Assembly (NCBI GenBank): GCA_002633005.1
Contig: NMRA01000073.1
Coordinates: 364,082 to 396,117 of the forward strand
Source of the DNA: Phoronis australis
Taxonomy: Eukaryota; Phoronida; Phoronidae
Reading direction: 5' to 3'
Length of the DNA: 32,036 nt
Under the pieces are notes generated by a model. That model ran no database searches and was not told the origin of the DNA. It worked only from the letters and a program-made list of their open reading frames with translations. Of this stretch, positions 10,660 to 20,377 are shown one piece after another. Position numbers and translations under genes: made by a program. Positions within the stretch are counted from its first letter, which is position 1; the number at the start of each line of letters is the position of its first letter.

Positions 10660-11177
10660 GTACCGGAAGTTGAGAAGGCGAAGATCTATTATTATGGGAC
10701 TGCTGTCATCTATATTGTTGTAGGCGAAAGCTACTGTACGGCACCCGTGGTTAAGACATAATTAGTACACAGAATAGTCGTGTCTACTGACTTCAGCAAC
10801 AATTGTCATATTATATAAGTAGCCCTATGGTGAGCAAAGCAAGTAACTGAAATTTACCAAGGGCTAAGTAAAAAACATCGTAATCGTGTTTGACAAAACT
10901 CAGATGGTCATATCCATAAGCACCCTGAAAGACGAAATCTTCAATATTTCCCCCTTCTGTTGCTATCCATGATGCAAACAATGCAAACACCAGTGAATAT
11001 TTTAAAATATTAATTACCGTTTATTTTGCACAACGGTGCGTATTCATGACTACACGTAGGAATCCAACGCTCTGGCTAAATGGCCGACACAAGACCGATT
11101 TGATGTTTAACACTACGCACTTGCTCCCAACCCTCAGTATACATCGTTAAGTTGGATTTTGTTCTTAAAAATACGTA
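10660..11177. other. Upstream region of the DUF229 gene; no gene recognised
   Basis: Probably the intron or promoter side of the DUF229 gene (minus strand), since its coding exon follows a 3' splice site. I could not identify the 5' UTR exon or a TATA box with confidence. Confidence 0.35.
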
Positions 11178-11450
11178 CATTCATCATTTTCTGTTGCAAG
11201 CAGTTTATTCCGTTCAATCAGCCATCTTTTTGGTCACATCACGTGACCTAATGAATATAAGTCTGACAAGATTTTTGCCCCCGATCAGGATTCGAACTCA
11301 GGAACTTTTGCTCACCGTGCAGACGTTCTGTCCACTGTGGCATCGGGACCATTGGTCACACACACAGAAATCCAATCAGACTTAGTAGTGGGCATCTTCC
11401 CCATGATCTCTATTGTGTGTATAGATATATGCTGTTCAATGAGGCGTGGA

Positions 11451-11517
<67 letters not shown>

Positions 11518-11630
11518 CGTGCGTGCGTGTGTGTGTATGACCACAAATATGGCGTATTGAACGGGATAAACTGCTAGCAACATATTCCACGCTTCACTGG
11601 ATAAGATATATTTATGCATTCATCATTTTC
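11178..11630 (-). mobile_element. Direct-repeat-flanked element with inverted arms and tRNA-like Pol III boxes
   Basis: A perfect 14-bp direct repeat CATTCATCATTTTC flanks the unit (11178-11191 and 11617-11630), a good target-site duplication. Inside, the left end 11192-11238 is inverted at 11538-11582 with a handful of mismatches (shared GCAGTTTAT and CCGTTCAAT cores). On the minus strand a B-box-like GAGTTCGAATCC lies at 11288-11299 and an A-box-like CCACAGTGGACAG just upstream near 11328-11340. A CCCGAT/ATCGGG pair brackets them like an acceptor stem. A 14-bp duplication suits LINE-type retroposition of a SINE, while the inverted arms suit a DNA element. Some 34 bp lie outside the right arm but inside the duplication. 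Confidence 0.6.
11451..11537. repeat. (AT)n-(GT)n-(GTGC)n microsatellite
   Basis: ATATATATAT passes into about 26 GT dinucleotides, then GTGC units and more GT, lying inside the direct-repeat-flanked element. The long plus and minus open frames here (polyV/C and polyH/T) are simple-repeat artefacts. Confidence 0.95.
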
Positions 11631-11639
11631 ATCAAAACC

Positions 11640-12220
11640 AATCACCACCACCACCACCATCAATCATATTTTAATCCATATCATGTATCTGTAGACCTAC
11701 ATTTTTGTCAACTTATCAATCATGCTCCATTTAATAATACTTCCAAAAGCTTTATTTAGCCTCTTTAGAAGATCCATGTTGACCGTTCTGGAGCTTTAAA
11801 GCTGAGGTGGATTTGTTCAAATGTTAACTCTACTGACATGCCCAGACTTTTCCAAAACACAAAATGTTAACACAAAAGATACAATTGTGAAATTGTGTTT
11901 TTAAATCAGCGACATAATACATCATTTTATTGTCATCTTTACCACGATTTAACAATTCGGACACAAACCATAATGCGTTCAAGTGATAGTCATACAAAGA
12001 CCTAAATACTTAAGTAAGTTGCCTTAATCACCCTTTTTGCTCGGTCATTTTGACATAAAAATACCCCTATTAAGTTAGATACAGTTATTTGTAAGCGTTC
12101 TTTCAGGTTCTTCACTCAGTGAAATTAGAACTAGTTGGAAATAAGAATCTGTTCATGAATATAACGCTGCTCGAAATGTCACAAGTAAACAAAATTGAAA
12201 AAAAATACTGAATTCTGAAG
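11640..12220. other. No gene recognised
   Basis: AT-rich sequence with many stops in all frames and no motif beyond a short (CCA)n run near 11643-11659. Confidence 0.5.
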
Positions 12221-12221
12221 A

Positions 12222-12425
12222 CATCGCTGGCCGAGTAGGCGGATTACACGGTGGACCCCGTAGTGGTTGGAGGGTCAGTAATCGACTGATCGCCTAAGAA
12301 ATTGCTCACCGTTGAAGTTAAGCAACACGGACTCAAACACTTTGCCATTGGCCGCTGCATGACCTCAGAAGTTTTGATTTCGGTCTCCCGGCGGTTTGTC
12401 GTGGAGCTCACTAATTTGTGAAGGT
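12222..12425 (+). mobile_element. SINE candidate with tRNA-like and 5S-rRNA-like segments
   Basis: TGGCCGAGTAGGC at 12228-12240 fits a Pol III A box of the tRNA-Leu/Ser style. About 70 bp later, CTCACCGTTGAAGTTAAGC at 12305-12323 resembles the 5S rRNA segment around its internal A-box (GAAGCTAAGCAGGG type). The following sequence (GGTCTCCCGGCGGTTTGTCG near 12385-12404) looks like the tail body of a repeated element. No other copy, clear 3' tail or target duplication is visible here, so the limits are approximate. Confidence 0.4.
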
Positions 12426-12429
12426 ATTC

Positions 12430-14956
12430 AATTTGCTTTTAGGGTTCATAAAAATCTCCTGGGAAAGAAAACTTGACCTTTGTGTTGTATCTGTTTGTCG
12501 AACATATATATCGTTTGAGCATCCTTGCCTTCGGTTGAGATTCGTGTTAATCTAAGTATCATCGAGTTTCTTGCACAATATTGGCCTCTCAACTTTTCTA
12601 TGGCCAGATTCTGGTTTCTCGTCCATCTACTAAAGCTAATAGCATGCTTTGATCGCTAGCAATGTGTAGTGAATATCTCGCGAAGCTTTTCACGGTCTCA
12701 GATTGTTACGTAAGGAACGTCCTCATGTGTTGCTTACCTGTTTGCGTCGTAAACACTGCAAGGCTCACACCCATTGTAGTGAGATCTGCGAACCACCCTT
12801 GCCAAATGAGGACAACTAAAAGACAAGTGTTGTCATCAAAAATTGTGACAAACTTCCTGGTGTTGTCTTCACAGTTTGATCGTAGTTACACCAGACGAGA
12901 AACCTGTCTGTATAAGTAGAGCTACACGTACATGTAGGTCTATTGACATAGTTCGATTTGAGAAACACCGGTGCTCAAGTAATATTGATTAAGTAAACAA
13001 GAGCTGTTTTTACTTCACGGACACTTGTAAAGACCACAATTCTGTCTGTTCAGGGCCGTGGGAAGCGGGGGGGGGGGCACGGGCCCCCCAAATTTTTTCA
13101 GTCGTCAGGGTTAAACCGTGGCAACCGACATACGCGTGGGACGGGGCAGTCGAGAAAAGAAAGACTGTTAAATGCGGATAAGAGACAAAATTCCAGAGAA
13201 CATTTAACAACTCTATATCAGTGCATGGTTTACCTTTTGAGGACCCTGGCCAGGACACTGTTGTTGGGGTCTCCGCTTTCGAAACAAATATTTAGGAAAA
13301 TTGAAAAAAAATGTAAAGCGAAGCTTTTTGCAGAGCGTATTAATTTGCTGTCTTTTTAAATTCAATAAGTCAAATTTTGCGATTTCAAAACCACATTTTC
13401 CAGAGGCCCATCTCTGGGAAGGCATAATGGAGACAACTGTCGCTTTTTTTCTCGAAGTGTATACCACTTGAGAAAAATTGATGATCTGACAGATGTCATC
13501 AATTGCCTGAACATTTCTTGATTTTTCAAAATATAGATATTTTCATATTGAGGGCCCCACCCTTGAAGGTGGCCATTGATGATATTCAAGTGGCCACCCT
13601 TTTTACGTTTTTATTGAAAAATTCTTAAGTGTCCACTCATAGAAAGAGGGCCCACAGTTGGACTCGATTACGTTTAGTTTCCTGCTTTTTTGTGAAATCG
13701 TGCAACCGACTTTCATATTGAGGAAGGTCACTTCCTGCACCGTCTTGGGACCACACGGCGGTGGAATAAGCTGTCACACTTTTCCAAGCTTAATTATGTT
13801 TAGCCTTTCATTATAAAGATTCCCATTTCTGACGGGACCCTCTCTCGGTGGAGCAGTCCCGCCGGAGAAAAGTCCCTTTGTGCCTCCATACATGTAAAGC
13901 CGACACTGCCAAGCATTCACGAGGGAAATTGAGATTCCAACTTCATCAAAAAAAACAAAACATTCGTGCACAGCCCAGAAGTATCAGGACATTCCACCCA
14001 AACAACAAAAACGTGAAAAATACAATAGAATTAACCGCCATCGAAAGGGTGGAATTTTGAACAACGTGAAGACCGCTATTTGTTAATTACACAAAAGGAC
14101 TATTTCCGATGGTTAGTTACAGAATAATGTTACTGCTGTTTCCCTTAGTATCACAAGAATAGTACATTATTTGAAAATGGTTACTATGAGTTGTTCTTAA
14201 GGATTTCCCACATGTGAAAAGCACTGCTGTCGAGGCTACCACTGGGGTGACCGTGTCGAACGTGTGTACTCAAATACTCGCAATAATTAACAAATATTGC
14301 AGCTTTTTGAGCTCAAGTTCAACTCGTGAACCGTTATATGTGCCTCGGAAATGAGCAAAAATACTGTGAATGCCCAATCTCCCAAAATCCCCCGTTACTC
14401 GTCAAACATCTGTGAGCATGTCTTCGGAAAATGCTTATGAAAGGAGCTTTGAGAACTTAAATAAAATCTAATTTATTGGTCATCAAATTGGAAAGGTTCT
14501 CTTTGCACTTCCTTGACGTTTTAAGTTTCTAGTAGTACTGCTTATTGAATTTTTGTTCTTCAAAACTGAATCGTTTGCTTGCATTTCCCGTGCATACTAC
14601 ACACGCGGCATGCGCGCACCCAGCCTAAAATATTGGGCCACTTTTCCCGAGCCCCCCTCCGGGTGTAAGCATGCATGACACACTCATATTAAAAATAAGT
14701 TGTGACCATGAAGTAGGCCTGCATAGAATCTCAGTTACCCACGGGAACTAGATTTGAACTTCAGGTCTTGAAGTGTGTATATTTTTGGGAAACACAAGTG
14801 TATCATTTCCCCCAGCAACCAGAAACTGGACTACCGGCTGTGTTTCATCTAGAGATTCTGAAACGGCCACAAAGGCACTCATACCAGGCACCCCGGTACC
14901 TCAACTTTCCAGAAAATTACTTCAAAGAATGGCCAATAAAAGTTTTCCTCGAACCT
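12430..14956. other. Long stretch without recognised gene
   Basis: Plus and minus frames of 65-85 codons occur (12662, 13010, 13213, 13362, 13774 and others) but none shows a motif, codon bias or splice context that I trust. At about 13046-13090, CAGGGCCGTGGG followed by G and C runs looks like the end of a miniature DNA element, but no partner end was found. Confidence 0.45.
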
Positions 14957-14957
14957 N
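14957..14957. other. Ambiguous base (N)
   Basis: A single undetermined base. Any reading frame across it is uncertain. Confidence 1.
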
Positions 14958-15775
14958 TCAGCGCGCACGGGACCTAGACCCATTCTTACTCTCCGTGAAT
15001 CTTTGTTGGTTCACGGTTACTCAAATCCTGATTGCTGGATCCCCGGTTTTTCCCCCACCTATGGCGGACGCGGGGGGTGGGGGGGGGGCGACAATAGCAA
15101 GGGTTTAGGTTGGCGAAGTCAAATTGATTTGTGCCCCCCCAATAAGTTCTTTCCTTACTCCGGGCCTACTGTTTCCGACAAGCAATATTGTATCAAAACT
15201 TTCAGCGACTCAAGCGACTGCTTGAAAATGTTTTGGGGGGTCCAGCACTAATATGTCACATTCAAAAATTGCGCATGTGCGCATTGCCTGTGATTATAGT
15301 TGTCCTTGATTCGGCAACAATTGTTTGAGTGCGGTAATGTTTTCAATACCAAAGTGATTTGGCTGAGAATTCAACACTGGTTACTAAACAACGATGGAAT
15401 GCATCCTTAGCAACGTTAATTCTAATAAAAATATATCAATTTTCCAAAGCCTTCTAAAATTGAACAAATAGTATGAAAGATCCTCTAACTTTCGAACTTC
15501 GGAAGGGATAATGTAATGTTTAAAAAAGTCCTGGCTCAGACGGTTTTACCATTGAACTTTTATTTTCACGATTATTTCAGTTGTACATTTCTTTAAAGCA
15601 GGATTTGGTATTGTACAATTGTCTCCCACTCAAATGGAGGGAATCATTACATGCATACGAAAACGGGTGACATGAGTAAACATTATCTTAAAAGACTGGC
15701 GTCCTACATCTCTACTCAATGTTACTTACTACACTCTAAGCTTGGATGTGCTACTTCAGAACAAAATAGTGTTCA
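14958..15775. other. No gene recognised; G/C runs
   Basis: Around 15059-15245, CTATGGCGGAC followed by long G runs and later C and G runs recalls a decayed hAT-like miniature element, but I cannot define both ends. The remainder is AT-rich without coding signal. Confidence 0.4.
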
Positions 15776-15940
15776 AAATAGAACACTAGAACACTAGAAC
15801 ACTAGAACACTAGAACACGTGCCACAAAGTGTAAACAGTAAAACCCCTGTGACAAATGTGATGTATGTTACACTTACAGAACACTCTTTCGGTGTTCTAC
15901 CAGGGTTTCTGAACATTAAGTGTTCTAATGGTGGTGAATT
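15776..15940. repeat. Foldback-type repeat rich in AGAACAC / GTGTTCT, with 8-bp tandem
   Basis: GAACACTA is repeated about 4.7 times at 15781-15818. It is followed by AGAACACTCTTTCGGTGTTC at about 15881-15900 and further GTGTTCT/AGAACA words to about 15935. A related set of words occurs at 21296-21412. The mix of direct and inverted copies could form hairpins. Confidence 0.7.
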
Positions 15941-16196
15941 TTGCCCATGCTCATAAGCAAATATGTTTTTCACAATAAATCAAATATAAACAAGCATATC
16001 AGAGTCATTAGGGTGTCAAGCAACTGCAATGTGGAATTAACATGAAAAGACTGCTTATTGTAACAATAACCTTTTTATTTTGTCTATCCTTGCAAGCATG
16101 AACTAATTAAAGACGAATACACCGTGGATCTCACTTTCCCACTTATTCAAATACTCATTAAACGAGCTATCAAATACAGAGATGTGTGCATCATCA

Positions 16197-16566
16197 TCAC
16201 TTCATGACACATAAATATACAGTCAACAAATACATGTACCTCACACAACTTATAGAGCCCTCACTAGTCTTCTCTCCATAGGTGGCCTCCATCATAAACT
16301 CCTGGAATAGTCCCTGGATGTTGGAAAGCACTATAGGATATGCCAAGTCAAATACGTAGTATATAGCCAACAGGAAAAAACAGCAACAAGAAGACCACCC
16401 TTTTCAACCCTTGAGCACAATCTGTCGAATACATCTGCATAAGCAATACTACCTTTGGAGCATCGTTTGCCTTCGTCGTTAGATGTTTGCTGATTCCATC
16501 ATCAGGGATGTACTGAAACAATTTTAAAGGGATGTTTAGTTTATTTTTTCTTTGGTTTTTGGCCAA
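16197..16566 (-). pseudogene. Terminal exon of a decayed multi-copy animal gene (SAMD3-like C-terminus)
   Basis: The minus frame 16566-16348 reads IPLKLFQYIPDDGISKHL...APKVVLL. Near 16355-16368 the frame shifts and continues as YYVFDLAYPIVLSNIQGLFQ to a TGA at 16197-16199. Together this resembles the C-terminal part of a repeated family often annotated as uncharacterised or 'sterile alpha motif domain-containing protein 3-like' in fish and marine invertebrates, with its '...lp.d..', '..P.vv..' and 'yyvFnl.YP......f.fiQ' blocks. The frameshift argues for a pseudogene, though one base error could explain it. Upstream exons on the same strand lie at 16945-17037 and 17699-17804. The family name is from memory; biochemical function is unknown. 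Confidence 0.45.
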
Positions 16567-16944
16567 GGTATTGCAAATAGGTACATGTGCTTTAATTTGG
16601 GTTTAAGCACGTGCCTTGTTCCAGGAATATAGGCACAAACCTTGCCTTCGACAAGCGCTCACAATTATCTAGAAAATCAATGGACCAGCATTGTGCAAAT
16701 GACCACTCAAGACTTGACATTTTGTAAAGTCACTGTCCATCATTGAGAAAACATCCACAAAAAGGTTCACTCATTCACATAAAGGCCCACTTCCCGTTTA
16801 GAAGCAAGGATTAAATTAAAAGGACATCTCTGAACACCACCCAACATCAATATATTTGTGATTCTTTGAAGCTCTTAGCAATCACTTAGTAATACTTTCT
16901 TTTCTGCGCAACCAATATCGATTTTAATGATGGGTGCCTCCCAC

Positions 16945-17037
16945 CTTGGTGAAATTTTACAATCTTCTGTAGGTACTGAGTTACTGTCAGCTTCCGGAGT
17001 GGGTCATCCTGAAAGTCATTGTCCTCTTTTATCACCA
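16945..17037 (-). pseudogene. Candidate internal exon of the same decayed gene
   Basis: Bounded on the minus strand by CTATATTTTTCAG (acceptor, ending 17038) and AAG|GTGGGA (donor). The 93-bp exon is open and encodes VIKEDNDFQDDPLRKLTV, then TQYLQKIVKFHQ. It sits between the other two exons with consistent strand. No domain is recognised in it alone. Confidence 0.4.
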
Positions 17038-17400
17038 CTGAAAAATATAGGACAGAGGGAGGGCAACTGACTCCAAGTTTAAAATTAGCACGTTAGTGAT
17101 TTCAATATTAATTAAATGAAGTTCAAGTTAAAGGCCGAAATATGCTGTGAAGATGTTATCTTACTGATGATTGAAGGACAAACAAAGAACAATCATCTCT
17201 TTAAAGTAAGTTTTCTTAAAAATATTTCAAAATCCAACCCAATCTGCTTTCACTTTCAGTTGAATTAATTTCACACTTTACTTGTGGGATCATAATTGAA
17301 GTCAAGAATAGAGTTTAAGCTTTCAAATTTAGTGTCATTTGGTATTCGAGAATTTGTTGAGTTTAAATGAAATTTCTGACAGCTATTATATAGTACAATA

Positions 17401-17658
17401 CAGTGGGCGATCTTAGTTTTCATCGAAGGGGGTGGTTTAATGAACCCCCAACACCGTTTCGTGAGCTGGCACTGATATTTTAGTGCTCACACCTGAGGGG
17501 CTTTAAGACACACGAAAGCCTGAGTTTACCTCTGGCCGTGTATCTTAAGGGGGATTCAAGCCCCAACATTCTGAACTTTCTAATATTAAATTTGCCACTG
17601 CCATGACTCCTGAGAGATTCTTAAAGCTGCTGACCTCACCCCTCTATATCCGCCACTG
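17401..17658. mobile_element. hAT-like MITE
   Basis: The left end CAGTGGGCGATCTTAG and the right end, read inverted, CAGTGGCGGATATAG match in the style of hAT non-autonomous termini, giving an element of about 258 bp. The 8-bp neighbours (GTACAATA on the left, TCACACTC on the right) do not match, so either the target duplication has decayed or the ends are slightly off. It lies in the intron between two exons of the decayed minus-strand gene. Confidence 0.55.
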
Positions 17659-17698
17659 TCACACTCTTATCATTTCCAGTCTCTACAAACCAACTTAC

Positions 17699-17804
17699 CT
17701 GGTCAGGTTCTAACTTCCCAGTTGTTTCACCTGTCACGAGGAAGTCCTTCACGGACAGTTTCTGCCTTTACAGTGTCCATCATCACCACGAACTCAAGAA
17801 TGAT
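17699..17804 (-). pseudogene. Exon with intact splice sites but frameshifted coding
   Basis: On the minus strand TTTTGTTCTCAG precedes and CCAG|GTAAGT follows, an almost ideal exon frame of 106 bp. No single frame is open throughout. The first half reads ILEFVVMMDTVKAET and the second half, one frame over, reads SVKDFLVTGETTGKLEPDQ. Splice signals preserved with a broken frame indicate a young pseudogene, or a sequencing indel. It is likely the upstream part of the gene ending at 16197. Confidence 0.45.
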
Positions 17805-17809
17805 CTGAG

Positions 17810-18680
17810 AACAAAAGAATTAAACAAATAAAACTGCATAGCAACCGCATTAACAATATCCACATTGCCTTGATAGGCCAGGAGCTTCCACAACTTTCAA
17901 CATCCGTGAGTACATGCCTGTGCTCCCTATAAATATGCATTTTGTAGTTAGACCACCTTTATGTAGTGTATGCCCATGAGCTAGCTAAACAGGCCACAGA
18001 GAAATTAGGGTAATAAAATGAGTCGCAAATGATGGAAAGCAATTAGATGTAAAAAACATAAAAGATTACATGCACTTTAAAAAATGTCAACCATTTGCAA
18101 TGCTACAAACACAGGCCAGAACACACACCGAGTGGCAAAAATAAAACACTGTATACTCGGGGATCTTATACCAAGCTTTACAAGTATGACTTAGACAACA
18201 GACGATATGACCGATTTGACTCTAGTCTAACTGAATAATGGAGGGACTGAGGCATTCGAAGATCAGTGCAAAGCAACAACCAAAATAATCGATTCATACC
18301 GCACCCTATGTATGCATGTCGCCTCGATTAATTTGACTCCTGAGGTTTTAACTAGGTTGTAAAGTAACCCTGAATCCTAACAATTGACGTATTGGTTAAC
18401 TACCCGCTAACAGTAAATGAGTATGAGAAGTGCGTGACTATACTGGAACGTTGAAGTTATCATATGTGTGACTCAATGAAAGACTGAAAGCATTTGTGGT
18501 AAAAGAAAAAGAATACGTGGTCTTGATTTTTATCTCAAGAAAATGACAAATATACTTTTCTTAAAACAGTACAAAGCACAATGTATCAGGTGACCTTCTG
18601 AGCTATGCTCGGAAACCGAGCACACGGTGTTGAAGACACGGCATCACGTGACCAACAACAGTATCCCTAACTGAGAACAC
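17810..18680. other. No gene recognised; possible upstream intron of the decayed gene
   Basis: No convincing exon on either strand. The TTAA transposon begins directly after this segment. Confidence 0.4.
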
Positions 18681-18685
18681 ATTAA

Positions 18686-18842
18686 AGGCGAAGGCAACCT
18701 TTTTCAATGCCATTTTGAGCTAAAATAAGGTTGGTTGGTTATCCTAGACACATTTTCCACTTAATTACAGCTTTTCGTAATTTTATTAATTACGCGTCCG
18801 CTACTCCGGAAGTGACGTTTTAGGAGGCAAGCATTTCGCGCC
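18686..18842 (+). repeat. Left terminal inverted repeat
   Basis: A 157-bp arm matching 20221-20377 inverted at roughly 94 percent. Its inner part holds CTCCGGAAGTGACG (ETS-like site joined to a CRE-like half) and TTTCGCGCC (E2F-like), just upstream of the THAP start at 18951. The arm may therefore double as promoter; that role is inference. Confidence 0.9.
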
Positions 18843-18950
18843 AATTTCTTTTCATATAGTCTGACTGTGAGAGCTGCCGAGTCAGTCGTTGTTCTACCTC
18901 GGTTGTGTTAAGTTCCGTCGTCGTTTGCTTTCATTTACTAGTGAGTCAAC

Positions 18951-19957
18951 ATGCCACACTGTTGCTGCGTACCAGGATGTACTAATTATCGGCTCACGCG
19001 CGCTTTGGGAGTACCTTTGCATCGCTTCCGATGAATGACACACTTCGCCGTACTTGGCTCGTTCGTGTGAAGAACGCAGCGTTACCCGTCCACGCAACGT
19101 ACAAAGCAGTGGAGAATTACCGTGTGTTTGGCAAGCTCTTTCTGCCGTCCGATTACGAAAGGGATTTGTACGCTGAACTGAGGAAGGTCCTTGCGAAACA
19201 ACGTCTGAAGAAGGATGCCATTCCGTCTGTGTTGATTCCCGGCAGTGCCCCGTCGCCACCCCCGAGAATTGCGTTTTTGAAGCGAGAAGCCTCGCGAGCT
19301 GTGGCCAGTACAGTGACTGGAGCCAGTGGAGGCACTTCATCTACTGTCACCAGTACCTCCGAACGTACCCCAGAGCGTGCAATTCCTGGAACCAGTAGTG
19401 ATTCGCCCTATGCTGTTTTCTCCAGCCCAGAGCCTCTAAGCAGCCCTGCAGCGATATTTAGTAGTGGGAGTGATTACAGGCTTAGTTCGACACCCAGTGA
19501 AGAGGACAGTTCGTCGTCCAGTGAACAGATCGGTGAGCCAAACTTTGATAAGTTTATTGTGGACTTGTCTAAAGTGTTGGAGCTATTTAGAAGGTGCCAG
19601 GTGTGTGGCGAGGGAGTCACACGACACGATGTAAGCAGTTTGGGTGCTCAGGTCACCATCCAGTGGGAGTGTGTCGCGGGACACTCTGGCAAGTGGGACA
19701 GTTGTTCCTCTGTCCGTGGTATGCCGGAGGTCCACTTAACCATGTCCAGTAGTGGCTTGGCCTCGTCGAACTCTGAACAGCACAAGCATTCCATTGAGGT
19801 AGGCATAACAACGCATACAGTGCATTTGCACCAAGATGTGTCACCACGTCTGTCCTCTGTAGCCGCCTCGTTTCTCTCAACAGCTGCCTGTGCCTGTGCG
19901 TACTCTGCCTCGTTATACTCGGGCTCAAACATGTACCCACCCACTGAATGTCCGTGA
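18951..19957 (+). pseudogene. THAP-domain transposase N-terminal part, frameshifted and zinc-ligand-defective
   Basis: ATG at 18951 begins MPHCCCVPGCTNYRL, the C-x4-C start of a THAP DNA-binding domain, and reads to LHRF. There the frame breaks: CGA TGA stops it at 19032-19034, and the THAP sequence resumes one frame over as PMNDTLRRTWLVRVKN from 19028. A single missing base in the run TTCCG explains this. Further on, the expected C-x2-H is F-x2-L (VFGKLF at about 19124-19141); each is one base from TGT or CAC. The closing AIPSVL block is present. After a Ser/Pro-rich linker, a second block has KFIVDLSKVLELF, C189-x2-C192, C214, H218 and W222 (308-aa frame numbering from 19031), typical of Kolobok-style THAP transposases before the catalytic domain. 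From about 19766 the frame is merely antisense of the P2X7-like gene, and the catalytic domain is missing. Confidence 0.75.
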
Positions 19958-20061
19958 AAAAATTCCTCGTCACCACTGCTGTGAACAAGGTCTCCGTTAC
20001 TCACACTACTGTCACTGTGATACGGGTCACCGACTCCAGCCATTTTCAGTTTACAACACAC
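19648..20061 (-). pseudogene. P2X7 C-terminal 'ballast'-like cysteine domain protein, truncated
   Basis: The minus frame starts at ATG 20061; ATG 20043 in AAAATGGCTGG has the better context. After an acidic leader with YMFEPEYNEAEY (residues 43-54) comes GDTSWCKCTVCVVMPTSMEC, then LCCSE. The W77-C78-x-C80-x2-C83, MPT(86-88), E91-C92-x-C94-C95 pattern is that of the cysteine-rich, zinc-binding ballast domain at the cytoplasmic end of vertebrate P2X7 receptors, which also exists in many invertebrate proteins without a channel. The domain normally continues for roughly another 80-100 residues; here recognisable homology ends at E97 (about 19771) and the remainder is antisense of the THAP gene. 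Lacking transmembrane segments, it is not a receptor. Role in the transposon is unknown. Confidence 0.65.
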
Positions 20062-20220
20062 TAAACAATCCCTAAATCCAACGTAGTTGAGTTCTCTACT
20101 AACCTATCTTGCCGCAGAATACTCGCCGATGGAAAGTGGTGGCGACAATTGTTGAAAAACAGCACAAAACAAAAGTAGAATAGAACAGATTCGCACGGTA
20201 AAGTCAACGCAAAACCAAGT

Positions 20221-20377
20221 GGCGGGAAACGCTTGCCTCCTAAAGCGTCACTTCCGGAGTAGCGGACGAGTAATTCTTAAAAATACGAAAAGCTGTAATT
20301 AAGTGGAAAATGTGTCTAGGATAACCAACCAACCTTATTTTAGCTCAAAATGACATGGAAAAATGTTGCCTTCGCCT
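20221..20377 (-). repeat. Right terminal inverted repeat
   Basis: Inverse of 18686-18842. Contains GGCGGGAAA (E2F-like) and CACTTCCGGAG (ETS-like) upstream of the P2X7-like start on the minus strand. The outer end CCTTCGCCT abuts TTAA at 20378. Confidence 0.9.

Noticed and set aside
11263-11355. Functional tRNA gene on the minus strand
   Set aside because: Pol III-like boxes and an acceptor-like pairing exist, but the T-stem and anticodon arm do not fold properly; it fits a tRNA-derived repeat.
11312-11619. Open frames on both strands rich in V/C or H/T
   Set aside because: They are translations of the (GT)n/(CA)n microsatellite.
13046-13100. Complete miniature element starting CAGGGCCGTGGG
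   Set aside because: A plausible end, but no inverted partner was found, so no element was called.
19153-19350. Minus-strand frames opposite the THAP gene (also 18894-19340)
   Set aside because: Antisense shadows of the THAP coding sequence with no motif of their own.
19648-20061. A genuine P2X receptor gene
   Set aside because: No transmembrane or ligand-binding segments; only the ballast-like cysteine domain start is present, within a transposon.
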